Assembly (NCBI GenBank): GCA_018267275.1
Contig: JAFDYV010000003.1
Span: 186,001 to 250,000 of the forward strand
Length of the DNA stretch: 64,000 nt
Direction of reading: 5' to 3'
DNA from: Bacteroidota bacterium
GTDB taxonomy: Bacteria > Bacteroidota > Bacteroidia > Cytophagales > Cyclobacteriaceae
The position numbers and the translations under genes were made by a program. Of the stretch, positions 25,779 to 35,895 are shown piece by piece. Within the stretch, counting starts at the first letter, position 1, and every line of letters starts with the position of its first letter. The notes beneath the pieces are model-generated. The model did no database searches and was not told where the DNA came from. It saw nothing but the letters and a program-made list of their open reading frames with translations.

Positions 25779-28700
25779 CCTTGATTAGTCGCCTATTGAT
25801 CCATTCCCCGTTGGCGAGTTTAATTTTTACCACATATTGCCCATCTGGTACGCTTGAGATATCGATTGCACCAGCCGGCCTGTTCTCTTTCATTTTTGAA
25901 ATACCGAAGAGATCTAAAATTTCAACGTAGTTCGGTGCAACTGAGAAAGTCACATACCCGTTTGTTGGGTTCGGATAAATTGATAATTCTTCTTGGCCAG
26001 ATAATGCTGATGTAATCACAACAGGAGATGAAATACGATTGCAATCTCCGTCTGACAACACCACGTAATACACTCCGGGATTACCGTTGAACGGAAACGT
26101 TCTTCCCATTGCGTTAGTAATTGGGCTTGTTCCATTATACCATTGAAAAGAATTAGAAGATACGCTGCTTGCCAATAAGTTACCACTAACAACAATGCTC
26201 GGGTTGCTCACGTTGTTTGCCTTGACCGGAACATTTTGAGTATAAGTTCTACTGGAATTTGTATTCGAAATAGTAAGCGAAACTGCCCGAGTACCTTGGT
26301 CAGAAAAGACCACTTTTGGATTTTGTGGATTAGTGTCAAAAGTTGAGAAGCCGGCTGATCCAAAATTCCAGTTCCGATTGGTGATGGCACCTTGACTCAG
26401 ATCGGTAAACTCCGTTAGTCCGTTGGCACAATTTGATTTAAATGCAAAGTCTGGGAACAGCACATCTTCGCACTTTTCAGTAAGCCAATTTGCCGAATTT
26501 ACAACTGTACTATTTCTGCCCGCGTTAACTACCGCTGGCCCTTGGATACTAACGTTACTAACGTTTAGCCAATCGAAACAAAGCTTTGCGCGTTTATTGA
26601 AAAACATTGTGGCTGCACTTTGAGCCTGAATCTTGGTTACTTGCGCTTGGCCTGACGTAATGGTAAAAGTTTTATACAACTCTTGAACAGTACCCGCACC
26701 AAGTCGCAAAGTTGAACTTGCTGCTAATGCCAAAGTATCGATTTTATTATTACCTGTTAGCTCCGCTTCGGCTCTCAAGTCTAGAAAAGCAGTAGTGCTA
26801 TTTCCATTGATTTGGGTCTTGCCTTCTGACACTCTGATTTTACCTTTGAAGTTAGTATTCGAAAACGTTGCTGAGGCATTTCCGTCCTTAAAATCCATCA
26901 CGGTGAAGGCATTTGACTTAAACGACTCATCTTGTAGGTTCAAGTCTACAAATTTAACTTCTATTGAAGCGTTCAGCAGGTTCAACTCTCGTTGCATGGA
27001 TCCCACTGATCGGAGCGTGCCTAGTTTTAATGCACTGTTTCCAGACAAATCTAACTTACCCTTCAACAAATCGACCGACTGAAGACTTCTTGCATTTGTC
27101 ACCTTCCAGCTGGTGTTATCAGATGTTGCTGCATCAAAAACAAGAGATAAATTATCCAAGTTAGATTGTGACAATACTACTAGGTTTTGAGGTTTAATAG
27201 AACCGGTAAATCTAATAGTGCCGCTATTGGTCGTAAGTGTGTTATTGGTAATCACTAAATCACCAGCAATCTCCAAAGTGTTCCCACTCAAATTCAAAAT
27301 CGAATTTGTTTTTGACAAATAAGTTAATGTGCCACAAGACGTGTTGGAGTTCAGGGTAATCGATTGATTGGATGCTGAAAATGAATTTTCGTCTATTACC
27401 ACTCTATCCACATTTGTGGGGACCGTATTGGCCGATGGTCCTCCGCTGGTACGTGACCATTTAGTAGGGTCGCTCCAAACACCGTTTCCCCCAATCCAAT
27501 AAAAACGCTCACCAATCGAGTTTTCTGACTTGTACTCTATTATGATCGAAAAATCTTGCTGTAAGCCAACTAAACTTCGCTTATTGGTTACCCGTATTTT
27601 ATAGGGTCGCGGTTCGGGGTTTTCAAACTCAATCTTTTCCACGTTATCTCTAAAGTTATCACCTTTGGTGGCGGTCTGCGAAATAGATAGAACTGACAAA
27701 TCTGGATTTAGCACCCATGGAAATTGAGAATTGCTGGCGTCATCTACAATCCTTAAGTCGAGGTCATTCACAAGCATTGGGGCTGTAGGATCCAACGATG
27801 CAGGCAATGGGGTCCCTGGCACGTCAGTCCAAACTATGGTAACGGTTATTTTCTTGCCAGCTTGCGGGTTGATTGTAATTTCGTAGGGTTGGCCATTCAT
27901 TAATCGTTCCTCTTTTACAATCACATTCTGATCATCTCTTGAAAGTAGCAACTTTGCCGCGGCCTCAACGTCAACCACACCCCAACCATACATATAATCT
28001 GGACCCGGGCCTGGTCCGGCTTCTTTGGCTGTATGAATGGCTAGCGCTTTGAGCGTTGCTGATTTCATAAAGCTTCCAGACAACTGTTTGCTCAACTCCT
28101 GAATCAAGGCCAGAGAACCCGCTGCGTTCGGGGCAGCCATTGAAGTGCCATTGAAGGTAGAATACCTTGAACCAGATTGCCCGGTGGGTGTACTAACAGA
28201 AGAGAAAATCCCCACACCTGCTGCAACCAAGTCTGGTTTGATACGGCCATCATCAGTGGGCCCCCAATTGCTGAAGGAAGACATCTGCACGCTGCTAGGG
28301 CCAGTATAATCTGGAATCTTGCCAATCGCCCCAATGGTAAAAATGTTTTTTGAGCATCCTTCTTGGCTCATCGAATCAAAACCGGTACCACCATTTCCGT
28401 CTGGCGGATTGGTGCCTCCCACACCCGATGTATTTGTGTCATCGCGGTCGTTACCAGCTGCCCAGAAAATTGAATAATAAGGCGCGTTGAAGGCTGTCTC
28501 ATCTAGGCTACGAGATGTATTCGTATAGAAACCAAATCGCCAATCCTCTTGCGTACTAATGCTTGCCGTTCCAAACCAAGTACATGATGTTGGAGAAGCA
28601 CAATTCCACCCTTGAATCAACCCATATGAATGGTTTGAAATGATAAGCGATGCCTGGTCTGCACGGGCCTGGGTAGCCATTTCATTAACGTCATTATCCC

Positions 28701-29232
28701 AGAAATACGAAATCAAAGAAGCCTTACTTGCCATTCCCCGCGCCAAAGGATTTACACCAGAGGCCATCATTGTCCCTGCCACATGTGTGCCGTGGTCTGA
28801 AATCGTATTATTTTCTTTGAACATCACCCTCGAATCAAACTCAGTATGGTCAAAGACCACTCCTCCATCCCAAATTCCAATTTTTATTCCTTCGCCTTCA
28901 AGATTTAGCCCAAGCCCACCATTTTGTCGCAACTTGGTTACACCAGTTGTAATGGCGGCACCAGCATTTGTGGTTGACCTGTATACTGGCGCACCAAACT
29001 CATCCACATCTACCAGTTGAATAATATTGCCGTTGGTATCGTACGATATGAGTGGGACATTTTTTTGTTGCGCATATATTTGAGCGCGCGCAAAGGCTTT
29101 AACATACTTTTCATTTTCCACTCGCGCTAGTCTCTCAAGATTTTGCTGCATCGAAGCAGTCAAGGAATCTTGCGCTAATAAAAAGTTAGGCAACAAAAAG
29201 AATAAACAAACCCACCGCTGCTTCATATACAC
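25768..29232 (-). CDS. Subtilisin-like (S8) serine protease with T9SS sorting domain
   Basis: A 1154-residue secreted protease. A signal peptide (ends LLAQ at 21) and a short propeptide precede the S8 domain with catalytic D122 (IGIWDGG), H147 (DHGTHVAG), oxyanion N261 (WAAGND) and S364 (NGTSMAAP). Residues about 440-560 are a jelly-roll type domain (IVWTDVPGTPLPAS...NDLDLRI). Then come FYWIGGNGVWSDPTKW and a long repetitive beta stretch, a PKD-like unit (about 955-1010) and a C-terminal T9SS sorting signal (YPNPTNGYVTF...NRRLIKVS). It would digest proteins outside the cell. The SusCD operon lies directly upstream on the same strand behind a terminator, so a role in feeding on protein is possible. 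Confidence 0.9.
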   Translation of the reverse strand: MYMKQRWVCLFFLLPNFLLAQDSLTASMQQNLERLARVENEKYVKAFARAQIYAQQKNVPLISYDTNGNIIQLVDVDEFGAPVYRSTTNAGAAITTGVTKLRQNGGLGLNLEGEGIKIGIWDGGVVFDHTEFDSRVMFKENNTISDHGTHVAGTMMASGVNPLARGMASKASLISYFWDNDVNEMATQARADQASLIISNHSYGLIQGWNCASPTSCTWFGTASISTQEDWRFGFYTNTSRSLDETAFNAPYYSIFWAAGNDRDDTNTSGVGGTNPPDGNGGTGFDSMSQEGCSKNIFTIGAIGKIPDYTGPSSVQMSSFSNWGPTDDGRIKPDLVAAGVGIFSSVSTPTGQSGSRYSTFNGTSMAAPNAAGSLALIQELSKQLSGSFMKSATLKALAIHTAKEAGPGPGPDYMYGWGVVDVEAAAKLLLSRDDQNVIVKEERLMNGQPYEITINPQAGKKITVTIVWTDVPGTPLPASLDPTAPMLVNDLDLRIVDDASNSQFPWVLNPDLSVLSISQTATKGDNFRDNVEKIEFENPEPRPYKIRVTNKRSLVGLQQDFSIIIEYKSENSIGERFYWIGGNGVWSDPTKWSRTSGGPSANTVPTNVDRVVIDENSFSASNQSITLNSNTSCGTLTYLSKTNSILNLSGNTLEIAGDLVITNNTLTTNSGTIRFTGSIKPQNLVVLSQSNLDNLSLVFDAATSDNTSWKVTNARSLQSVDLLKGKLDLSGNSALKLGTLRSVGSMQRELNLLNASIEVKFVDLNLQDESFKSNAFTVMDFKDGNASATFSNTNFKGKIRVSEGKTQINGNSTTAFLDLRAEAELTGNNKIDTLALAASSTLRLGAGTVQELYKTFTITSGQAQVTKIQAQSAATMFFNKRAKLCFDWLNVSNVSIQGPAVVNAGRNSTVVNSANWLTEKCEDVLFPDFAFKSNCANGLTEFTDLSQGAITNRNWNFGSAGFSTFDTNPQNPKVVFSDQGTRAVSLTISNTNSSRTYTQNVPVKANNVSNPSIVVSGNLLASSVSSNSFQWYNGTSPITNAMGRTFPFNGNPGVYYVVLSDGDCNRISSPVVITSALSGQEELSIYPNPTNGYVTFSVAPNYVEILDLFGISKMKENRPAGAIDISSVPDGQYVVKIKLANGEWINRRLIKVSQ

Positions 29233-29254
29233 GTTAGTTGATCAATAAAAACAA

Positions 29255-29285
29255 AAAAGCTGCCAAATCAAATTTGGCAGCTTTT
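29255..29285 (-). terminator. Strong intrinsic terminator after the fasciclin gene
   Basis: A perfect 14-base-pair stem: 29255-29268 pairs with 29272-29285, loop of 3 bases, core GCTGCCAAAT. On the minus strand it is followed by a T-run. It lies 17 bases past the fasciclin stop and separates the SusCD operon from the S8 protease gene. Confidence 0.9.
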
Positions 29286-29302
29286 GCTCTATAAACAAAT
29301 AT

Positions 29303-30361
29303 TTAGTTGATAGTTGCTGATAGTTTGTGCAGCACACCATTTGTTGCCACAATGTTAGCAGACACAACCGATGCGCGGGTAGTTAAAGCATTCGTGAAGA
29401 ATACACCATTCGCATCAGAATTGAACGTCACAGTTTTGCCTGTTTGTAATGTGTTATAAGTAGTGGTGGGCGTAGGACGAATTGAGTTGTTAAAGAAATC
29501 TGAAGAAAAAGTCCTCAAACTCACCACGTGCCTGCGAGCTATATCTAAACAAGCTGCCGGTGTGGCTCCATCGATAAAGGCTTCCGTAACACCAGCCGTA
29601 TTCATTGCTGCATTGTTTGGAGCCAATACTGTCAATGTTCCTGTCCTGGCAGTAGTTAACGGATCAGCCGGCAGCGGCAATAAAACCCCAGTAGCGAAAT
29701 TAGGAAGCGCGCCAGTTCCTGAGGCTTTCAATATTAACTTGTTGAAAATTGAAAGGTCAGGGTCGGCAGCAACTACATCTGCCAAATTGCCGGGAGGTGG
29801 CAACAACACAGCGTTGATCTTGTGAACCACGCCATCTGCGCCTTCAAACGCATCAAACCCTACTATACTTGCTCCATTGAAAAATACTCCACGTCCGACC
29901 ACGTTACCACTTCCTACCGGAACTTCTTGAGTAGCATTTGTGCAATAGATGTTAGCGTTTAATCCCAAGTTAAGCGTTTGGAAACCCTGGAATGTAAGCT
30001 GACCAACCCAGTTAGGCCCAGCCGTCTGTCCATTAAATATTCCAAACTCTACCCCGAACCGAGACGAGTCAACTCTTGACGGGATCATGTGATACTGTAA
30101 GATGCGCAGCAAAACTGTAGGCTCAACTGCATTAGGATCGATACCAGCAGCAGTAAAAGCAGCGTCAGTAGGTGCAAAAAAAGTATATTGAGTTCCATTT
30201 AATGCGCTCCTTAAGCCTGCTCGGTCGATGGCGGCACTAAGTTTAGATAGTTCGGCATCCTTCTTGATTCCATCAAGAATTTTTACTTTTTCATTCGTCA
30301 AGTTCTCTCGCTCGCAAGAAACCAAAGCTATAGCAAAGAGAAATATATAAACATGTTTCAT
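29303..30361 (-). CDS. Fasciclin-domain lipoprotein
   Basis: A 352-residue exported protein. The N-terminus MKHVYIFLFAIALVSCERE is a lipoprotein signal with the lipobox L-V-S-C. Two fasciclin (FAS1) domains follow: about 25-195 (LSAAIDRAGLRSALNGTQYTFFAPTDAAF...HMIPSRV...VHKINAVLLPP) and 195-352 (LTVLAPNNAAM...RRHVV...GVLHKLSATIN). FAS1 domains mediate adhesion and matrix binding. It is the last gene of the SusC-SusD-lipoprotein-fasciclin series (4 bases after the upstream gene) and is closed by the strong terminator. In this context it probably sits on the outer membrane with the SusCD complex. Confidence 0.9.
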   Translation of the reverse strand: MKHVYIFLFAIALVSCERENLTNEKVKILDGIKKDAELSKLSAAIDRAGLRSALNGTQYTFFAPTDAAFTAAGIDPNAVEPTVLLRILQYHMIPSRVDSSRFGVEFGIFNGQTAGPNWVGQLTFQGFQTLNLGLNANIYCTNATQEVPVGSGNVVGRGVFFNGASIVGFDAFEGADGVVHKINAVLLPPPGNLADVVAADPDLSIFNKLILKASGTGALPNFATGVLLPLPADPLTTARTGTLTVLAPNNAAMNTAGVTEAFIDGATPAACLDIARRHVVSLRTFSSDFFNNSIRPTPTTTYNTLQTGKTVTFNSDANGVFFTNALTTRASVVSANIVATNGVLHKLSATIN

Positions 30362-30365
30362 GATA

Positions 30366-31166
30366 TTACTTTAAAATGTTATAAGTAAATGTCTTGTAGT
30401 TTTCGCTCGGTTGAATACCGTTTCCAGATTGCAGCGTCAAATTCAACACTACCCTTTCAGGATCAGCACCAGAAATTCCGTTGTACACATTCAAATAGAT
30501 ATATGCAGAACTTTTGTTTGCTTTAAAAACTATTTGCCCAGAGGGATTGCGTACAAAATCAAAATGAACCCCTTCTACCGCTTGGGTTGTGCCTGCAGGT
30601 GCCGCGTCTTGTACATAAGTCACGTTCAAATCTGATGTACGTTGTGGGCCCACCAATTGTACCAACACGCTATCGGCAAAAGTTAGCCGAGCGATGCCTG
30701 GTCCGTTAGAGGCTCTGTAGGCTGAACCTGTAACAATTACTCGTGCATCCGCTACCAGCGTTAATGCTGTATTGCTTGTAATGGTTGCTACCACACCGAT
30801 AAAATTTCCTGCGGCATCACGGATAATGCTACCCACAGCCAACTGGGTCGTGAACGTAGTGCCGGTTCCAGCTACGTTACGTTGAGTACCAGGGTTTGCG
30901 TTAGTCGTAATCGTACCCGTACGCGTAACAGACGGCTGGCGCGCGGCAATTGAACTCAAGTTGATGTTCTCAGTAATATTTGGGTACAACAAACCAAAAT
31001 TACCGGATCCTAGTCGAGATTGGAGTTCCAAATAACGGTTCTTGAACTCAACAACAGTCGATCCATTGTAGCGCAAATCCAATTTTTCGCCACACGACCA
31101 AAGGAATATTGACAATAATGCAGCTGAGAACAAACCCAATGCATTTTTTGATATTTTCTTTTTCAT
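30366..31166 (-). CDS. SusCD-associated lipoprotein of unknown function
   Basis: From ATG 31166 the protein has 266 residues (ATG 31178 would add four). It has a lipoprotein signal, ALLSIFLWSCGEK. The mature part is beta-rich: an N-terminal stretch RYNGSTVVEFKNRYLELQ, a T/N/A-rich middle and a C-terminal domain with ARLTFADSVLVQLVG, VEGVHFDFV, FKANKSSAYIYLNVYN and RVVLNLTLQSG. This resembles the DUF4843/DUF1735-like lipoproteins that often follow susD, but I am not certain of the family. It lies between susD and the fasciclin gene with gaps of 4-18 bases and is probably a surface accessory binding protein. Confidence 0.75.
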   Translation of the reverse strand: MKKKISKNALGLFSAALLSIFLWSCGEKLDLRYNGSTVVEFKNRYLELQSRLGSGNFGLLYPNITENINLSSIAARQPSVTRTGTITTNANPGTQRNVAGTGTTFTTQLAVGSIIRDAAGNFIGVVATITSNTALTLVADARVIVTGSAYRASNGPGIARLTFADSVLVQLVGPQRTSDLNVTYVQDAAPAGTTQAVEGVHFDFVRNPSGQIVFKANKSSAYIYLNVYNGISGADPERVVLNLTLQSGNGIQPSENYKTFTYNILK

Positions 31167-31184
31167 GTTACTAATCATGTTTAT

Positions 31185-32699
31185 TTAATAGCCAGGATTT
31201 TGTTCAAGGTTTTTGTTTGCTTGTACCTCAGCTAAAGGAATATTGGCAAGAATTCTATAATCTGTCTTTGCAATAATAGTCCCATCTGGCTTCAATACAT
31301 CCAAACCTCTGCGTGTGAAGTCAAACCAGCGGTGCCCTTCAAACGCTAATTCTCTTCTACGCTCTGCATAAATTTCATCGCGCAAAGCAGCGCCCGTCAC
31401 ACCAACCAAGGCTGGCAAACCAGTTCTACCGGCAGCACCGAAACGCACCAAGTTAAGATCTGCAAGAGCAGCGGCATCATTATTCAAGTAAGAGTTTGCC
31501 TCGGCCCGGATAAGATACATTTCAGCGATTCTCAATACTGGTACATTTTTGAGTCCGAACTGCGCGCCTGAAGGAGCGTTGTACTTGCGTGTTTCCCTTG
31601 AACTCGCTGGTTCAAAATCTCGTCTTGCAATATTCAACAATCCTGTGCCTGCAGTTCCGCGGAGGTCTGCTGGCGCAAACTGCGCTAGTAACGCATCTGA
31701 AGCAATCACATCGCCCCAACCCGTTACGCGAGCACCAGCGGCATTGACTTGACGGGTATACCATCCTTGCAACGAGTTATCTCCACCTAAGTTCTCTTGG
31801 TTAGCGGCAAAGTTTACCTCAAAATAAGATTCTGGATTGGGCGCGGTTGCTGAGGCATTCACCCAGTTGTTCACCAAGTTGGCTGAAGTACTTAACGTAG
31901 CAGCTCCTGAATTGATCGCTTCGGTTGCCATGTTCACAGCCAACTGATACTTATCTGGGTAAGTAGGGCCCGCCCAGTACAAATATACCCTCGCTAATAG
32001 CGCTTGGGCAGCTGCGCGATTTGGCACAAACCTAGATGCGGGGTTTGGTGTACCCGTCAATGTAAAGAGACTTATTGCATTCAACAAGTCAGCCTCTACT
32101 TGTTGGTATACTGCCAGAATGGACGGCCTCGCGGGCAATGTGATCTCGGCTTTAGACCGCACCGGCTTTGTTACAATCGGCACGCCCTTATCCCATCCGT
32201 TCAAGATATAATTTGGGTTATAAGAATAGGTACGTACCATATCAAAATGTACCAACGCGCGTATAAACAAGGCTTGTGCCTCTAACCGATTTAGGGTGAT
32301 CGCATCTGCCTGTGACGTTACTACAATTCGGTTATTGTCAATTGCATCGATCACCAAGTTTGCAGCATTTAAACCTTGATATGCAAAAAAGATGGAGAGA
32401 TGAGAGCCACTTAGATTAATTGACTGGTTTAAACCCCTGCCACTGCGATCGCCAGGGTTAACCAATTTACAATTGTCTGCGAGCAATTCGGGCAGTAAGA
32501 TCATATCGCGGCCATAGTAGCCACCATTACGCAAGGACGCGAAGGCACCGTTCAAAATAGATTGTGTTGTGGCTACGTCTTTTAACACTTGGTCTTGTGT
32601 TAATGCTGCCTGCGGCTTGGTATCCAAAATGTCTGTACAACCAACAGTTGTCAAACCTACCGCTAATGCGAGAGCTATAAATTTATTTTTCATTTTCAT
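31185..32699 (-). CDS. RagB/SusD family nutrient-binding outer-membrane lipoprotein
   Basis: A 504-residue lipoprotein; the signal ends in the lipobox T-V-G-C-T (cysteine at about 21). SusD signatures: DTKPQAALTQDQVL near the N-terminus, FIRALVHFDMVRTY in the TPR-like helical part, RIAEMYLIRAEANSY and the C-terminal YAERRRELAFEGHRWFDFTRRG. SusD proteins lie as a lid on the SusC barrel and hand over glycans or peptides. ATG 32693 is a possible alternative start. It follows susC by 5 bases. Confidence 0.95.
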   Translation of the reverse strand: MKMKNKFIALALAVGLTTVGCTDILDTKPQAALTQDQVLKDVATTQSILNGAFASLRNGGYYGRDMILLPELLADNCKLVNPGDRSGRGLNQSINLSGSHLSIFFAYQGLNAANLVIDAIDNNRIVVTSQADAITLNRLEAQALFIRALVHFDMVRTYSYNPNYILNGWDKGVPIVTKPVRSKAEITLPARPSILAVYQQVEADLLNAISLFTLTGTPNPASRFVPNRAAAQALLARVYLYWAGPTYPDKYQLAVNMATEAINSGAATLSTSANLVNNWVNASATAPNPESYFEVNFAANQENLGGDNSLQGWYTRQVNAAGARVTGWGDVIASDALLAQFAPADLRGTAGTGLLNIARRDFEPASSRETRKYNAPSGAQFGLKNVPVLRIAEMYLIRAEANSYLNNDAAALADLNLVRFGAAGRTGLPALVGVTGAALRDEIYAERRRELAFEGHRWFDFTRRGLDVLKPDGTIIAKTDYRILANIPLAEVQANKNLEQNPGY

Positions 32700-32704
32700 A
32701 CTAA

Positions 32705-35700
32705 TTAGAAACCGAATTGAATACCACCAATGATACTCTTACTAGGAGGCAAAACGCCAATGTTGCTGGTGTTTGCTGCAAATTCCGGATCTAGACCCGT
32801 AAACTGTGTGGAAGTCCACAAGTTGATACCCTGTGCATAGATGCGAACAGAGTTCAATTTCAATCGCTTGATAACGCTTTGCGGCAAATTATAAGCTAAA
32901 GTAACCTGCTTCAAGCGGATGTAAGAAGCATCTTCCCAAAATCTGTCTTGCCCCGATATCGAACCTCCAAACAAGGAGTTTGCAGATCCAACCTCTTGTG
33001 CACCTGGAACGATTCTTGGTACATCTGTGATATCTCCCGGTTTCTGCCATCTTCTCAACATGTCTTGGTCTTGGTTAGTATCGAAGCGAAAATCCATTGA
33101 ACTGGCTGCTTTGAAGTTGCTGAGCGCCAGCTGGCCTACATTCCATTGGAAGAACGCCACAAGTTCAATACCCTTGTAGGTAAACGTATTGGTCACACCA
33201 CCATACTGTACGGGTAACAATGCAGAGCCAGAACCACGTGGCAAAAAGATACGGTCGTTTGCTTGGGGATCGTAAGTGATGTTTCCAGCCTGGTTGTACC
33301 ACATTGCACGTCCATCAGCCGGATTTACACCTGCGTACCTTGCAACAAACACTTGGCCCAGCGGACGGCCCAACCACAACCCGTTGTTAGGCAAATCCTC
33401 TCCCGGGTTAATGAGCCTTGTCACCTTGTTCTTAATGAAGGTAATGTTAAAGTCAGTTATCCACTTAAACTGCCCATTTACGTTAGTAGTTGTAATTCCC
33501 AATTCTAGACCGCTGTTCTCAAGTGCACCTACGTTTTCAACAATAGATCCAAAACCACTGGTAGACGGCAGGATTTGAGGCAACAACAAGTTCTCGGTTG
33601 TTCTTACAAAGTAATCGGCAGTTACAGCAACTCTATTGTTTAACACCGAAAAATCAAGACCAAAATTGAGGGTGCGGTTTTCTTCCCAGCGTAATTGAGG
33701 GTTACCCAAGTTGGTAGGACCAACACCACCAGCACCACCATAGCCAAAGCCCACAGCAGCACCGTAAAGGGTAATCGGGAAGTCAGCAGCACCTAAACCC
33801 AATGCAAGATCTTGGTTACCTGTAATACCATAACTTGCGCGTACTTTCAAGTCATTAACAAAAGAAACATCTTTCAAGAAGTTCTCCTTGTTGATATTCC
33901 ATGCAGCTGAAACAGCAGGGAAAACACCAAAAGTATTGCCAAAACCAAATCTCGAAGATCCGTCTCTGCGAACCGTAGCTGAGAAGATGTACTTGTCGTC
34001 AAGTGTATAGTTCACGCGAGCAAATAATCCAGTGATCTTAAATTGGCCAAAAACAGACGTCACCGCATTAGCGGTGGTTCCAACCAAAGTGTTATTCAAA
34101 AACACAGAAGCAGGAGCAACACCAGTTGCATTAAAGCCATCTGTACGCTGATTTCTGAATGAGAACCCTGCCACGGCAGAGATGCTATGCCGATTGTTGA
34201 ACGTCTTTGTGTAAGTCAAAGTCTGGTCAGTTTGCCAGTTGATGACACGGGTATTTAAGAATTGCACACTACCGTTTACACCAGCACCCCCTGGTGAACG
34301 AGGGTCGAAAAAGGCGTTCTCATCAATAACTGAATATTCAATTGAATAGGACGATCTAAACAAGATGTCTTTATTAATTGCGTAGTTCAACGCAAAGTTA
34401 CCCAGCACTTGGTTGGTTACACCACGCTGTGGGTTCACTTGAGCCAACCACAATGGGTTAGACAAGTTACCCAATGGGCCAATGGCGTAAGTCAAGTTCG
34501 GGTTAACAGCACCATTCGACAAAAATGGGTTTGCCATTGGCAAACGCCCTATTGCTCCTACTAAAGCGTTGTTAGTGTTAAATCCACCAACGCCTTGCGT
34601 ATTTTGAGTTACGGTGCTCAAGTTAATACGGGTTTCGGCAGTCAATTTTGAAGTCAATGTGTTATCAAAATTCAATCGCGCTGATGCCCGAGTAAAGTCA
34701 GTAGCAATAAACTGTGCATTCTGCTTATTAAATGAACCGGAGATGAAGTATCTGTTTTTGTCATTACCACCGGATGCAGAAATATCAATATTCTGAATGT
34801 CGCCTCTACGTGAAACTAAGTTCTGCCAATCGTAGGTAGCAGCAGCAGCGGCATTTCCATAATTAACCTGAGTAAATGACCTCGCAAGATTAGAAGCAAA
34901 TCCCTCTCCAAAAACATCGAATGACTGATAGAAATTGCGCTGCCCTTCTTCATACAAATTAATCCACTGCTCACTATTCAACAAGGGCTGATTCTTAATG
35001 ATGTCGGTTTGACCATAGTAATAATTGACATCAAATTTTCCTTTTCCTTGCTTTCCTTTCTTAGTAGTGATGATGATTACGCCATTTGCTGCTTGCGCTC
35101 CGTAAATTGAGGCAGCCGCTGCATCTTTCAACACCTCGATAGATTCAATATCATTTGAGTTGATACCATTCAGCGGGTTAGAAGAGATGATGCGCCTTGA
35201 ACGATCACCAGCTGTAATTTGAACACCATCAACAATGTAAAGGGGCTCGTTACCACCACTCACTGAACCAACGCCACGGATACGTACTTGGGTGTTACCT
35301 CCGGGAATACCGTTGTTCGCATTTACTTGCACACCTGCAATTCGACCCTGGATAGCACGATCCAAACTTGGTATGGGCAAATTCTGAAGCGCCTCACCTT
35401 TTACGGAGCCAACAGCTCCAGACAATTCGGATTTTTTAATGCTTCCGTAACCTACTATGACAACTTCATTCAATTGCGCATCGTCTGGCAGCAAACTCAC
35501 GTTTACAGTCGAACTGTTTCCAACTTCGACTTCTGTAGTTTTCAAACCCACGAAACTCACAATCAATGTTGCCCCAGAAGGCACTTCTAATGTGAAGTTA
35601 CCATTCACATCTGTCACTGTTCCATTGGTTGTGCCTTTTACCAAGATGTTCGCACCTGGCACAGCACTGCCATCTTCAGCGGCAGTTACTCTACCAGTAA

Positions 35701-35782
35701 TTGTCCGTTCTTGTGCAAAAGCGACTAGCGCTGATACCGACAAGAACAGAGCAAAAACCTGTTTCAGTAGATTTTCTCTCAT
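32705..35782 (-). CDS. SusC/RagA family TonB-linked outer-membrane transporter
   Basis: A 1025-residue protein. A signal peptide (ends VAFAQ) is followed by a carboxypeptidase-regulatory-like domain (about 24-112), the SusC motif EVVIVGYGSIKKSELSGAVGSV, a TonB plug (about 115-230, with IRIRGVGSVSGGNEPLYIVDG) and a 22-strand-type beta barrel ending in IIGGIQFGF. It imports large oligomers with SusD using TonB energy. No glycoside hydrolase or polysaccharide lyase accompanies it, so the substrate is open; the neighbouring secreted S8 protease hints at peptides. The consensus promoter is at 35816-35847. Confidence 0.95.
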   Translation of the reverse strand: MRENLLKQVFALFLSVSALVAFAQERTITGRVTAAEDGSAVPGANILVKGTTNGTVTDVNGNFTLEVPSGATLIVSFVGLKTTEVEVGNSSTVNVSLLPDDAQLNEVVIVGYGSIKKSELSGAVGSVKGEALQNLPIPSLDRAIQGRIAGVQVNANNGIPGGNTQVRIRGVGSVSGGNEPLYIVDGVQITAGDRSRRIISSNPLNGINSNDIESIEVLKDAAAASIYGAQAANGVIIITTKKGKQGKGKFDVNYYYGQTDIIKNQPLLNSEQWINLYEEGQRNFYQSFDVFGEGFASNLARSFTQVNYGNAAAAATYDWQNLVSRRGDIQNIDISASGGNDKNRYFISGSFNKQNAQFIATDFTRASARLNFDNTLTSKLTAETRINLSTVTQNTQGVGGFNTNNALVGAIGRLPMANPFLSNGAVNPNLTYAIGPLGNLSNPLWLAQVNPQRGVTNQVLGNFALNYAINKDILFRSSYSIEYSVIDENAFFDPRSPGGAGVNGSVQFLNTRVINWQTDQTLTYTKTFNNRHSISAVAGFSFRNQRTDGFNATGVAPASVFLNNTLVGTTANAVTSVFGQFKITGLFARVNYTLDDKYIFSATVRRDGSSRFGFGNTFGVFPAVSAAWNINKENFLKDVSFVNDLKVRASYGITGNQDLALGLGAADFPITLYGAAVGFGYGGAGGVGPTNLGNPQLRWEENRTLNFGLDFSVLNNRVAVTADYFVRTTENLLLPQILPSTSGFGSIVENVGALENSGLELGITTTNVNGQFKWITDFNITFIKNKVTRLINPGEDLPNNGLWLGRPLGQVFVARYAGVNPADGRAMWYNQAGNITYDPQANDRIFLPRGSGSALLPVQYGGVTNTFTYKGIELVAFFQWNVGQLALSNFKAASSMDFRFDTNQDQDMLRRWQKPGDITDVPRIVPGAQEVGSANSLFGGSISGQDRFWEDASYIRLKQVTLAYNLPQSVIKRLKLNSVRIYAQGINLWTSTQFTGLDPEFAANTSNIGVLPPSKSIIGGIQFGF

Positions 35783-35815
35783 AGTTAGTTTTTTTTAGTT
35801 TTATAAATAGGGGTC

Positions 35816-35847
35816 GAAAAGTAGGAATTAGTAGTATTACTAGCAAA
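35816..35847 (-). promoter_or_regulatory. Promoter of the SusCD operon
   Basis: On the minus strand TTTG (35847-35844), a 20-base spacer, then TACTTTTC (35823-35816), one mismatch from TAnnTTTG. The leader to the susC ATG at 35782 would be about 25-30 bases. I see no obvious ECF or hybrid-sensor binding site next to it. Confidence 0.6.
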
Positions 35848-35895
35848 AAAAGGATAATGATTTATTAATTTTCAATCGTTTGCGAAAATATTTGT

